The notes: a model not told the origin generated them from the sequence alone. DNA of 7,641 nucleotides from Clostridiaceae bacterium (GCA_012729935.1 JAAYBY010000037.1:1-7641), one strand, 5' to 3'. Counted from the stretch's first letter, positions 1-6,692 are shown. Numbers and translations: made by a program.

Positions 1-6
1 ACGAAA

Positions 7-564
7 ATGATACAAAATAGTGTGACATCAAAATTACCGCTTCAAGGCCCGCGCATTTCTTTAACTGCCGTCGAATCGTCGGATATTCCCTTTTTGCGCG
101 AATTTTTCCAGGACATGTCCTCTCTTCTCTATTATATTCCGACAACTGCCAGACCGCTTAACGAACAGCAGATCGAATCACTGTTAATGGACTGGAATGA
201 CGGAAAAGAAAACTTTGTGTTTGCCGTTCGCATCCAAGGCCGTCTGATCGGCCTCGTCAATCTCGACGGACTTGACTGGGTCAACAGTCATGTAGAGGCA
301 GGCATTGCCCTGACAGATCCGGATGTACGCGGACAAGGGCTGGCATCTGAAACGTTATCTCTGCTGATTCAATATTGTTTTGAAGAACTGGGTCTTCATC
401 GAATCTGGGCACGTATTATAGACAGGAACATTCCTTCTATCCGTTTGTTCCAGTCTTTAGGATTCCGGGAGGAAGGCAGGATGAGACAGCATGTCCTGCG
501 AAATGGCGAATATAGAGATATGTTGATCATGGGCCTGCTGAATCAACCTCAAGACGGCTGCTGA
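7..564 (+). CDS. GNAT family N-acetyltransferase, RimJ/RimL type
   Basis: The 185-residue protein is a single-domain, probably cytosolic GNAT acetyltransferase of the RimJ/RimL-like group, which moves an acetyl group from acetyl-CoA to an amine (protein N-terminus, polyamine or small molecule). The acetyl-CoA pyrophosphate loop is intact as R108-G-Q-G-L-A113, after the usual acidic beta strand (VEAGIALTDPDVRG). The second half has the family pattern N141-I-P-S-I-R-L-F followed by LGFREEG (about 151-157) and a terminal strand with YRDMLIMGLL. Length is normal for the family. The ATG at 7 is taken as the start; its ribosome binding site would lie left of the window, so a slightly earlier start cannot be excluded. 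It ends with TGA and is followed by 122 bases and then the phosphofructokinase gene on the same strand, with no convincing terminator between. The substrate cannot be told from sequence. Confidence 0.9.
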   Translation: MIQNSVTSKLPLQGPRISLTAVESSDIPFLREFFQDMSSLLYYIPTTARPLNEQQIESLLMDWNDGKENFVFAVRIQGRLIGLVNLDGLDWVNSHVEAGIALTDPDVRGQGLASETLSLLIQYCFEELGLHRIWARIIDRNIPSIRLFQSLGFREEGRMRQHVLRNGEYRDMLIMGLLNQPQDGC

Positions 565-605
565 CAGATATGGGTCACTGCGCGAGCTTTAACAGCATCG
601 TTTGC

Positions 606-634
606 TTGATCAGACTAACCGTTCATGCTAATAT
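606..634 (+). promoter_or_regulatory. candidate sigma-70/SigA promoter for the phosphofructokinase gene
   Basis: A -35-like TTGATC (606-611) and a -10-like TAATAT (629-634) are separated by 17 bases, with a TGC just before the -10 that fits an extended -10 element. Each hexamer matches consensus at four of six positions. Transcription would start near 641, giving a leader of about 46 bases before the ATG at 687. This is a pattern match only. The gene could also be read through from the acetyltransferase gene. Confidence 0.4.
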
Positions 635-674
635 AGGACTGCTATGCAAATCACATTATTGAGCGATAAAGATC

Positions 675-680
675 AGGAGG
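675..680 (+). promoter_or_regulatory. Shine-Dalgarno of the phosphofructokinase gene
   Basis: A perfect AGGAGG lies six bases before the ATG at 687 and fixes that codon as the start. Confidence 0.85.
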
Positions 681-686
681 ATAATC

Positions 687-1934
687 ATGAGTAAATTGAT
701 TGGTAATGCTGTCTTTGGACAATCAGGCGGTCCCACATCCGTCATTAATGCCAGCGCTGCAGGTGTCTTCACAGAAGCACTGAAACAGACGGGTGTCATC
801 AACAAGGTATATGGCGCCGCACACGGAATCGTTGGTATCCTGAATGAAATTTTTTATGACATGGGTCAGGAAGATCCCGCTGAGCTGGAATTGCTGAAAA
901 CAACGCCCTCTTCAGCCCTTGGCTCCTGTCGTTATAAACTGGCGGACCTTGAAGACGATGAGACGGATTACAAGCGACTACTGGACGTTTTCAAGAAATA
1001 TGATATCCGCTATTTTTTCTACAACGGCGGAAATGATTCAATGGATACCTGCAACAAAATATCCAAGTATCTACAGCAGTCAGGTTACGAATGCCGTGTC
1101 ATGGGGGTTCCCAAGACAATTGACAATGACCTCTTTGGAACAGATCACTGTCCCGGTTTCGCTTCGGCGGCAAAATACATCGCAACAACGATCATGGAAG
1201 TTTATCTGGATGCCCGTGTTTATGACACAGGAATGATCACAGTCATTGAGATCATGGGCAGACATGCCGGCTGGCTTGCTGCCTCTGCTGCTCTTGCCGC
1301 TCACAAAGGCTACGGTCCGGATTTGATTTATCTGCCTGAGATCGACTTTGATCTGGAGACGATGCTGACTGATGTCAAGCGAATCTATGAAAAAGAGAAA
1401 AAAGTCATTATAGCCGTTTCTGAAGGGGTCCAGACCAAAGATGGAAAATTTATTCCTGAATTGGTTGGTACGGTCGCAACGGACGCGTTCGGTCACAAAC
1501 AGCTGGGCGGAACGGCTTCAGTACTAGCTGACTACCTCAAAGAAAAAATCGGCTGTAAAGTTCGCGGTATTGAATTGTCACTCATGCAGCGCTGTGCTGC
1601 CCATCTAGCCTCACAGACTGATGTTGATGAATCATTCCTTGCCGGCCAGACAGCGGTCCGCTGCGCTGTTGACGGTATGACAGATTTTATGGTGGGCTTT
1701 CAGCGCCCTGAGAGTGGACCGTACCAATGCGACATCAAGCTGATCCCGCTGAACGAAGTAGCCAACACAGAAAGCATGGTTCCTCGTGAATGGATCAATG
1801 CGGAAGGAAATTTCGTCAATCAGAAATTTATTGAGTATGCACTTCCCCTGATTCAAGGTGAATCAAAAATCGCTATTGAAGATGGTTTGCCTCGATTTGC
1901 CCGCCTGAAAAAAGTGCGAGTCAAGTTAGATTAA
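687..1934 (+). CDS. pfp: 6-phosphofructokinase, predicted pyrophosphate-dependent (diphosphate--fructose-6-phosphate 1-phosphotransferase)
   Basis: This 415-residue cytosolic enzyme phosphorylates fructose 6-phosphate to fructose 1,6-bisphosphate in glycolysis. Visible family motifs are the N-terminal GQSGGPTSVIN (11-21), the phosphoryl-donor loop GGNDS (114-118), the catalytic PKTIDND (142-148), MGRHAGW (190-196) and a late LSLMQR sugar-phosphate region. In ATP-dependent enzymes the donor loop reads GGDGS and the catalytic motif PGTIDND. Here Asp117 and Lys143 replace those two glycines, the known signature of enzymes that use pyrophosphate instead of ATP and that can work reversibly. Donor choice is therefore inferred from two residues, not measured. 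Asn116 stands where many relatives have Asp. The length suits a PPi-type bacterial enzyme and exceeds the roughly 320 residues of classic ATP-type PfkA. The start is fixed by an AGGAGG six bases upstream. Its stop overlaps the stop of the convergent flavin reductase gene. Confidence 0.93.
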   Translation: MSKLIGNAVFGQSGGPTSVINASAAGVFTEALKQTGVINKVYGAAHGIVGILNEIFYDMGQEDPAELELLKTTPSSALGSCRYKLADLEDDETDYKRLLDVFKKYDIRYFFYNGGNDSMDTCNKISKYLQQSGYECRVMGVPKTIDNDLFGTDHCPGFASAAKYIATTIMEVYLDARVYDTGMITVIEIMGRHAGWLAASAALAAHKGYGPDLIYLPEIDFDLETMLTDVKRIYEKEKKVIIAVSEGVQTKDGKFIPELVGTVATDAFGHKQLGGTASVLADYLKEKIGCKVRGIELSLMQRCAAHLASQTDVDESFLAGQTAVRCAVDGMTDFMVGFQRPESGPYQCDIKLIPLNEVANTESMVPREWINAEGNFVNQKFIEYALPLIQGESKIAIEDGLPRFARLKKVRVKLD

Positions 1935-2596
1935 TCACTTCTTTTGGACTGCAGATTCATCTTTTTCATTCGCTGTTTGAAAACAGCAGGTGAAGCAACA
2001 GAAAAACCAAAGAATCCTTCTGGATTCCCAAGTGAATAGTACTGTCCATGTTGATAGGCAATCAGGTCGGCTTTTTCAAGGCAAAGCCGGCCTTTTTTGT
2101 CGATCAGATTCGGATTCACCTCAACGGTGATGATTTCCGCAATATAACAGACGTGCGAGCCAAGCGTTATACGCTGGCGTACCGTACAACCGAGATGCAG
2201 CGGACTTTCAGCAACTGCAGGTGTCCATCGCATTGACTTTAACGCCAACGGTGTCAAGGAACAAGCGGCAAACTTGTCAATGTCACGGCCAGAGCGTACA
2301 CCGCAGAAATCAGTTGCGTTCAGCAACTGACGATCAACGAGATTGATGACGAATTCCCCTGTTTCTTCAATTAACTGATAGGAATAGCGTTCGGGACGAA
2401 TTGATACCGATACCATTGGCGGAGAAGAACAAACCATTCCGGCCCAGGCAACCGTTATCAGATTGGGCTGTGCGGCTGACTGATCCGGGTGCCCGCAACA
2501 GGAAAGCAGGACTACCGGCAATGGTGCTAATAGCGCTCCAGGTTTTAATTCATGTTTTGCATGCGACTGCCTGTCATTGTTGTCTGACTGCTGCAT
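1931..2596 (-). CDS. flavin reductase-like (FMN-binding split-barrel) protein
   Basis: The 221-residue cytosolic protein belongs to the flavin reductase/flavoredoxin-like family, which binds FMN and uses NAD(P)H or another donor to reduce flavin or a partner protein. The family pattern is seen in the early APLPVVLLSCCG (about 24-35), NLITVAWAGMVCSSPPMVSVSI (about 45-67), then ERYSYQLIEETGEFVINL, the mid strand GSHVCYIAEI (146-155) and the closing HGQYYSLG...GFFGFSV. There is no signal peptide. The start at 2596 follows a GGGAG located about eight bases upstream and lies only three bases after the alkyltransferase stop, so translation is probably coupled. It is the last gene of the operon, and its stop is shared with the convergent phosphofructokinase gene. 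The true electron partner is unknown. The adjacent cysteines 33-34 could be incidental. Confidence 0.88.
   Translation of the reverse strand: MQQSDNNDRQSHAKHELKPGALLAPLPVVLLSCCGHPDQSAAQPNLITVAWAGMVCSSPPMVSVSIRPERYSYQLIEETGEFVINLVDRQLLNATDFCGVRSGRDIDKFAACSLTPLALKSMRWTPAVAESPLHLGCTVRQRITLGSHVCYIAEIITVEVNPNLIDKKGRLCLEKADLIAYQHGQYYSLGNPEGFFGFSVASPAVFKQRMKKMNLQSKRSD
2064..2098 (+). terminator. rho-independent terminator inside the convergent gene, probably for the phosphofructokinase transcript
   Basis: On the + strand an 11-pair stem (2064-2074 with 2083-2093, one T-G wobble at 2067/2090) encloses an eight-base loop and runs directly into six T residues (2093-2098). The stem is GC-rich at its base and centre. 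It begins 130 bases after the phosphofructokinase stop. On the - strand the run reads as A residues before the hairpin, so it would not terminate the operon. The same bases encode the KKGRLCLEKAD segment of the flavin reductase-like protein (residues 167-177). Confidence 0.7.
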
Positions 2597-2599
2597 TCG

Positions 2600-3682
2600 T
2601 TACACTCCCATTATCTCATGAGCCAGTAAATATTCCTTTATGTCGAGACCGCCGCTGAACCCAACCAGTTTACCGTCTTTGCCGATAACACGATGACAGG
2701 GAATAAAAACAGGCAACGGATTGGCTGAACAAGCTGCCCCGACTGCACGTGCCTTTTTCTTTGCCTCTGCTTGATCACCTTGGCTGATCGCGGCGGCAAC
2801 TGCCTCATATGTGAGGGTTGTTCCGTATGGTATGTGCTGTAGTTCTTTCCAGACAGACTGTTGAAAAGCACTGCCCCCATCTATCAGAAGCGGTAAATCA
2901 AACGGTTCCCTCTCTCCATTAAAATATGCCTGTGCCTGTGTGGCAGCCTGGTGCAGAACAGATGGTGCACCTTCAATCGTGAAATATCCGGTGTCACCGC
3001 TTCTCTGCAACAGTTCCTTACGATCAAGGAGACAGCCGTTCTGATCATTCAAATGCAGCCAGCTCAAAAACTCCTGTATGCGCAGCTGGTCAGCCGGTTC
3101 ACCGTATCGAATGAAGTCGGCAGACAGGATCACGTCCTTTCGCCCGGTTATCGCAAGAACAGCTGTTGTGAATGGTACCAGTGCAATACAGACCTCTTTT
3201 TGTTCCGGCCTGAAAAAAACATAACGGTGTCGATCTTCATATTGGAACAAACGTTCACAGTAATAGGCTGACTGAAGCAGACCTTCATGGCGCCAACCGG
3301 CATCACGCAAGAGCTTGTGCATCAGATTATCTCCTGGAGCTACATCTGTTTCCAGTCGGAAAATGTCAAGGTCGTTGACCGCCTTATTGACGATATGATC
3401 TAACACCTGTTGATCAAATGCGTCTTGACTTGGAAATAAATGCAGCTGATACCGCCTGCTGCGCGCATCAATCGGTTGAAACGCACAGACAGATGTAACT
3501 GTATTCACTTCTTGATCTGACCGTATCGTTACCCAGACTGACCGTTCACATAACAACTGAAGATTTCTGAAGAAAGCCTTGATATCACCATAAAAACTGA
3601 TCTGAGGAAAACGCAGATCGGATTCACTTATCTGTTTAACATCAGATAAGCGAAGACGGACCATTGAATCATATAGATCCAT
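2600..3682 (-). CDS. GNAT-like domain fused to O6-methylguanine-DNA methyltransferase
   Basis: This 360-residue protein ends in a complete suicide alkyltransferase that moves alkyl groups from O6-alkylguanine or O4-alkylthymine in DNA to its own cysteine. The C-terminal domain (about 268-357) has Tyr292 in GTTLTYEAVA, the Arg finger in ARAVG (Arg312), Asn321-Pro, the acceptor Cys329 in IPCHRV, GFSGG and Glu356 in LLAHE, so all key residues are present. Residues about 163-267 look like the family's small N-terminal subdomain. Residues about 5-160 resemble a GNAT fold, notably the stretch FRLETDV...LLRDAGWRHEGLLQ (108-137), but the usual acetyl-CoA loop RxxGxG/A is replaced by SQDAFD (85-90). 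The ATG at 3682 is preferred over an in-frame start at 3793, since AAGG lies eight bases upstream and the ATG is one base past the previous stop. Typical single-domain relatives have 160-200 residues. Confidence 0.88.
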   Translation of the reverse strand: MDLYDSMVRLRLSDVKQISESDLRFPQISFYGDIKAFFRNLQLLCERSVWVTIRSDQEVNTVTSVCAFQPIDARSRRYQLHLFPSQDAFDQQVLDHIVNKAVNDLDIFRLETDVAPGDNLMHKLLRDAGWRHEGLLQSAYYCERLFQYEDRHRYVFFRPEQKEVCIALVPFTTAVLAITGRKDVILSADFIRYGEPADQLRIQEFLSWLHLNDQNGCLLDRKELLQRSGDTGYFTIEGAPSVLHQAATQAQAYFNGEREPFDLPLLIDGGSAFQQSVWKELQHIPYGTTLTYEAVAAAISQGDQAEAKKKARAVGAACSANPLPVFIPCHRVIGKDGKLVGFSGGLDIKEYLLAHEIMGV

Positions 3683-3683
3683 A

Positions 3684-5270
3684 TCATTCACCTTCTTGCA
3701 GTATCTGCCCCGCTCCCGCTTGAATGTTGCGAAACAGCTGATCCAGATCAGCCGATTCATCAGCTGCCAGATATTCAAGCGCATCCTTGCCAAACACGTC
3801 TGTCATCATGTTATCCCATTGGGCAACCAATTGTCGACCGCTGACGGCCGCATTTGAAAACCGTTCTCGAAATGTACTGATACCGCTTCCGAATTGCTGT
3901 CGATCCACCAGCGCACTCCAGACAACTGGATCATCGACGACAGGGTAAAGGCCCTCATTAATCTGATAACGGCTTTGCATTAATAGCGAATCCGGATCAA
4001 GCGCTACAAAAGCAGCAAACCGTGCAGCCCATTCAGGCTCCTGCGACTGCCGGCTGATCACCAGACATCGAACGTCAACCGGCATCCTGATTTCAGCAGT
4101 CTTATCAGACGCAGCAGGTGTTTCCTGCAAGTTACCGTGTGGCATCAGACTTTCACCAACAACAATTTCCGATTGCTGATGCCAGTACGCCAAATCAGTT
4201 GAATCGATTGTCCAGCTGACAACACGATCTTCAAGCCTTAGTGATCTGGTACTGTTAAATGCAGTTGTACGTTGTGTATCACTCAGGTGTACAGGGCTCA
4301 ATCCATATCGAACCCGCTCTCGCAGCCAGGATGCAGACAGTTTAAACGTCTGGCTGTCCAGCAAAAACGAGTAACCATTCCACGCAGCCCAACCTGATCC
4401 GCCAAGTGAGATCGGAATAAAAGGCAAAATATCTGAAAGATCATCGTGAACAAAGACAGCTCGCTGAAGACGTTCTTTTTGCACATCGCTGTCCTCTTCG
4501 ATCAGCATCAGATCATCAGGCGTCGCACTCAGTTCTGCGTCAGTCAACGCTCGTTGAACGGATTCCATCCATTGCTGCCATTGAAACCAGGTCGGATCCA
4601 GTGGCAAGGAAGCAACGTGCAGTTGTTCAAGCAGGTTTTTGTTGAAGCAGATAAGTGGTATGGACGCAAGATAAGGGATCCCTGACAACTTTTCACCTTG
4701 CCTCAGTGTATCAACCGTTGTCGGGAATACCCAGTCAGGCACGATCAGCGGATGGTCATAGAGTAATTCGTCCAATGTCAGAAGATGATCCAGTCCCGGC
4801 GTTGCGGCAGCCCTGCTGCAATACATTAAATCAGGCATGTTTCCTGATGCCCGCCAGGAAGCGATCTGATCACCAGAGACACCTTCATCAGCTGATACCG
4901 TTTGCACATCAAGATGTAGCGGTGCATCAAAGCGGATCAGGTCATCACGTGACACATTTGAGCCGATGTAATTGCCTGACGAGTCAATCTCCAGCCCGGA
5001 TTCACGAGCAAGAAAAAGGAGACGCAGCGATTCTGCCGCTTCTTTGCCAAACGGAACGGCGATGCTCAGATAAACCGGGGTAACCCACTCTTCCGGATCA
5101 GCAGGGTTCGTAACTGACGTTTCTGTCTGGTCAACAGGATTAGACGGTCTTGTTTCAAGTGTTGGGAATGACGAGTGACGTGGTGCTTGACAGCTGCTCA
5201 TTACAACCATACTAAACACAACACTGATTATTACGAGGAATCGAATGAATGATTTGGAGACTGTTCTCAT
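3684..5270 (-). CDS. extracellular solute-binding lipoprotein (ABC transporter family 1-like)
   Basis: The 528-residue protein has a lipoprotein signal: basic start MRTVSK, hydrophobic core FLVIISVVFSMVV (11-23) and a lipobox VMSSC with the lipidated Cys27. A Ser/Thr/Pro-rich linker (about 30-60) follows. The mature part resembles substrate-binding proteins of sugar or oligosaccharide ABC importers: WRASGNMPDL (139-148), LSGIPY (195-200), ICFNKNLLEQL (207-217) and, late, EGLYPVVDDPVVW (439-451). It would sit on the outer face of the cytoplasmic membrane. No permease or ATPase gene lies in the window, so the ligand and transporter are unknown. The start at 5270 is chosen because GAGG lies six bases upstream; a second ATG at 5282 overlaps the end of folA and lacks a ribosome binding site. 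The gene sits one base from both neighbours inside the thyA-folA operon, an unusual place for such a protein. A divergent, non-transport role is possible. Confidence 0.78.
   Translation of the reverse strand: MRTVSKSFIRFLVIISVVFSMVVMSSCQAPRHSSFPTLETRPSNPVDQTETSVTNPADPEEWVTPVYLSIAVPFGKEAAESLRLLFLARESGLEIDSSGNYIGSNVSRDDLIRFDAPLHLDVQTVSADEGVSGDQIASWRASGNMPDLMYCSRAAATPGLDHLLTLDELLYDHPLIVPDWVFPTTVDTLRQGEKLSGIPYLASIPLICFNKNLLEQLHVASLPLDPTWFQWQQWMESVQRALTDAELSATPDDLMLIEEDSDVQKERLQRAVFVHDDLSDILPFIPISLGGSGWAAWNGYSFLLDSQTFKLSASWLRERVRYGLSPVHLSDTQRTTAFNSTRSLRLEDRVVSWTIDSTDLAYWHQQSEIVVGESLMPHGNLQETPAASDKTAEIRMPVDVRCLVISRQSQEPEWAARFAAFVALDPDSLLMQSRYQINEGLYPVVDDPVVWSALVDRQQFGSGISTFRERFSNAAVSGRQLVAQWDNMMTDVFGKDALEYLAADESADLDQLFRNIQAGAGQILQEGE
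3690..3697 (-). promoter_or_regulatory. Shine-Dalgarno of the alkyltransferase fusion gene
   Basis: AGAAGGTG is embedded in the last codons of the solute-binding protein gene. AAGG ends eight bases before the ATG at 3682. This site argues against the longer in-frame start at 3793, whose extra 37 residues would overlap the upstream gene and look unlike any domain. Confidence 0.7.
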
Positions 5271-5271
5271 C

Positions 5272-5826
5272 TTAGTCCTCATGCGCCGGTATGTCTTGCC
5301 CGAATCGCTTTGATTGAATTTGCTGATAGAGCAGATACTGGAACGGGATGACCGTTTTATTTTCGTCTGATCGTGAGTAATCCGTGAGAACCGGACCTGA
5401 CGCAATTTTTTTCCAGTTCGGCATGCTGTCAAGATCAGGGAAAAATGCATCTGCATTCATCCGTTGGTAGACACGGGTAACGTATGCCCTGTTGCAAAAA
5501 GGAAGCAGCTGCCGATATATGCTTTCGCCCCCGACGACAAAGACTGAGTTGCCCGGATGATGCAAGAGTTCTTTCTTTAATGCCTGGTGATCATGACAGA
5601 TGATGGCGTCTGAAAGGACACGATTTTTATCACGGGTCAGCACGATATTCACTCGGTTACGCAGTGGTTTTTGTCCTGGAAAGGTATCAAGTGTTTTTCG
5701 ACCAAGTACAATTATCCGGCCTGTTGTCAACCGTTTAAACTGTCTTAAATCTGCAGGCAAATGAAAGAGAAGATCATTATCTTTGCCGATTCCCCAATCC
5801 AGATCTACATTGACTATCAGATTCAT
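5272..5826 (-). CDS. folA: dihydrofolate reductase
   Basis: The 184-residue cytosolic enzyme reduces dihydrofolate to tetrahydrofolate with NADPH. Motifs in order are WGIGKDNDLLFHLPADL (11-27) with the catalytic acid Asp26, the cofactor-binding GRKT (42-45), the LTR strand (63-65), and VVGGESIYRQLLP (97-109). Phe21 occupies the position that is Trp in many DHFRs, as seen in clostridial relatives. The final strand VIPFQYLLYQQ (159-169) is followed by an extra tail of about 15 residues, making it longer than the 159-residue E. coli enzyme. The ATG at 5826 is chosen, with TGGAGG ending ten bases upstream; a TTG at 5847 is in frame but overlaps that ribosome binding site. It follows thyA by 27 bases and recycles the dihydrofolate that ThyA produces. 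Its end overlaps the ribosome binding site of the next gene. Confidence 0.95.
   Translation of the reverse strand: MNLIVNVDLDWGIGKDNDLLFHLPADLRQFKRLTTGRIIVLGRKTLDTFPGQKPLRNRVNIVLTRDKNRVLSDAIICHDHQALKKELLHHPGNSVFVVGGESIYRQLLPFCNRAYVTRVYQRMNADAFFPDLDSMPNWKKIASGPVLTDYSRSDENKTVIPFQYLLYQQIQSKRFGQDIPAHED
5277..5280 (-). promoter_or_regulatory. Shine-Dalgarno of the solute-binding lipoprotein gene
   Basis: GAGG lies within the last codons of folA and six bases before the ATG at 5270. It selects that ATG over the in-frame ATG at 5282 and ties translation of the two genes together. Confidence 0.65.
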
Positions 5827-5836
5827 TATAAAACGG

Positions 5837-5842
5837 CCTCCA
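5837..5842 (-). promoter_or_regulatory. Shine-Dalgarno of folA
   Basis: TGGAGG sits in the 27-base gap between thyA and folA, ten bases before the ATG at 5826. It overlaps the reading of an alternative TTG start at 5847, which is therefore rejected. Confidence 0.65.
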
Positions 5843-5853
5843 GGCAACCAGCA

Positions 5854-6684
5854 TTATACGGCGACTGGAATACCCGTAATTTTTTCGCCATGCTGGTAAT
5901 GCTCCAATGAAAAACTATCAATTGTGAATGCATAAAAATCGTGGATGTCAGGATCAATTTTAAACTTTGGAGCCGGATAGGTTTCTCTCTTGATCAACTC
6001 CTGGACAACCGGAACATGTCGATCATAGATATGAGCATCAGCAATGACGTGAACCAGTTCCCCAGCTTCTAGATTACTCACCTGAGCAAACATGTGGAGA
6101 AGCACAGCATACTGTGTAACGTTCCAGCCATTGGCAACCAGCATATCTTGTGACCGCTGATTGAGAATGGCATTCAGCCGCTTGCCGGTCACATTAAACG
6201 TCAGACTATAAGCGCACGGATACAGTTGCATCTCATGCAGATCTGCATGATTATACAGATTGGTCATGATACGTCGACTGGAGGGATTGTGTTTCAGATC
6301 ATACAACACCCGATCAACCTGATCAAAACAACCTTCCGGGTACTGGTGCTTAAGGCTCAGCTGATAGCCATATGCCTTGCCGATTGTTCCCTGCTCATCA
6401 GCCCAGCTATCCCAGATACGGCTGTTGAGGTCGTCTATCCGGTTTGATTTTTTTTGCCAGATCCAGAGCAGTTCGTCAACAGCAGCGTCAAAATTGATCG
6501 CCCGCAGTGTCAGAATCGGAAATTCCCGTGACAAATCGTACCGGTTGACCACACCGAATTTCTTGATGGTATAGGCAGGGGTTCCGTCTTTCCAGCGCGG
6601 TCGAACCGTTTCACCTGTCTGATCATATCCGCTCAATAGAATTTCTCGACAGTTTTCTTTGAAAATGTCATCCGCGTGGCTCAT
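5854..6684 (-). CDS. thyA: thymidylate synthase
   Basis: The 276-residue cytosolic enzyme converts dUMP and methylene-tetrahydrofolate to dTMP and dihydrofolate. Key features are the acidic/aromatic start region, ELLWIWQKKSN (71-81), the phosphate-binding Arg pair in NPSSRR (133-138), the nucleophile Cys157 in LYPCAYS, the dUMP-binding QRSQD (176-180), Asn188, and DAHIYDRH (216-223). The usual LGxPFN segment reads VANGWN here, and the region after Cys157 lacks the common HxxxQF pattern; both fit the longer Bacillus/clostridial type of ThyA and need not mean loss of activity. The start at 6684 follows an excellent GGGAGG eight bases upstream. A longer in-frame start at 6735 would add 17 residues and lie over the likely leader. 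It is the first gene of the five-gene operon and is paired with folA. Confidence 0.95.
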   Translation of the reverse strand: MSHADDIFKENCREILLSGYDQTGETVRPRWKDGTPAYTIKKFGVVNRYDLSREFPILTLRAINFDAAVDELLWIWQKKSNRIDDLNSRIWDSWADEQGTIGKAYGYQLSLKHQYPEGCFDQVDRVLYDLKHNPSSRRIMTNLYNHADLHEMQLYPCAYSLTFNVTGKRLNAILNQRSQDMLVANGWNVTQYAVLLHMFAQVSNLEAGELVHVIADAHIYDRHVPVVQELIKRETYPAPKFKIDPDIHDFYAFTIDSFSLEHYQHGEKITGIPVAV

Positions 6685-6692
6685 GACAGGGT

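Noticed and set aside
600..676. Recurring TGATCAG/GATCAG words near the start of the window and elsewhere.
   Set aside because: They have no regular spacing, and in coding regions they spell common codon pairs, so they are not a repeat family.
1080..1496. 138-codon open frame on the - strand inside the phosphofructokinase gene.
   Set aside because: It lies wholly opposite a strongly conserved gene and its translation shows no domain or signal. It is a shadow frame.
1849..1865. 7-bp inverted repeat TGATTCA/TGAATCA with a three-base loop near the phosphofructokinase 3' end.
   Set aside because: On the + strand it is followed by A residues and on the - strand by G residues, so it is not a terminator. 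It is probably coding chance.
1908..1944. Possible - strand terminator across the flavin reductase stop, with an AT-rich stem ending in T residues.
   Set aside because: Only two of about nine pairs are G-C, the loop is 19 bases, and the T run forms part of the stem. The end of the operon transcript is left unassigned.
1972..1987. Perfect 7-bp inverted repeat GCTGTTT/AAACAGC with a two-base spacer, just past the phosphofructokinase stop.
   Set aside because: No T run follows on either strand, the loop is too tight, and it lies in coding sequence. The hairpin at 2064-2098 is a far better terminator.
3683..3793. Longer N-terminus of the alkyltransferase fusion starting at 3793.
   Set aside because: It would overlap the preceding gene by about 110 bases and has no ribosome binding site, while the ATG at 3682 has a well-placed one.
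4655..5083. 142-codon + strand open frame opposite the solute-binding lipoprotein gene.
   Set aside because: It has no recognisable motif, and it lies opposite a gene with a lipoprotein signal and a ribosome binding site.
5271..5456. Longer N-terminus of the solute-binding lipoprotein starting at 5456.
   Set aside because: It would bury the lipoprotein signal 62 residues inside the protein and overlap folA. The ATG at 5270 puts the signal at the N-terminus.
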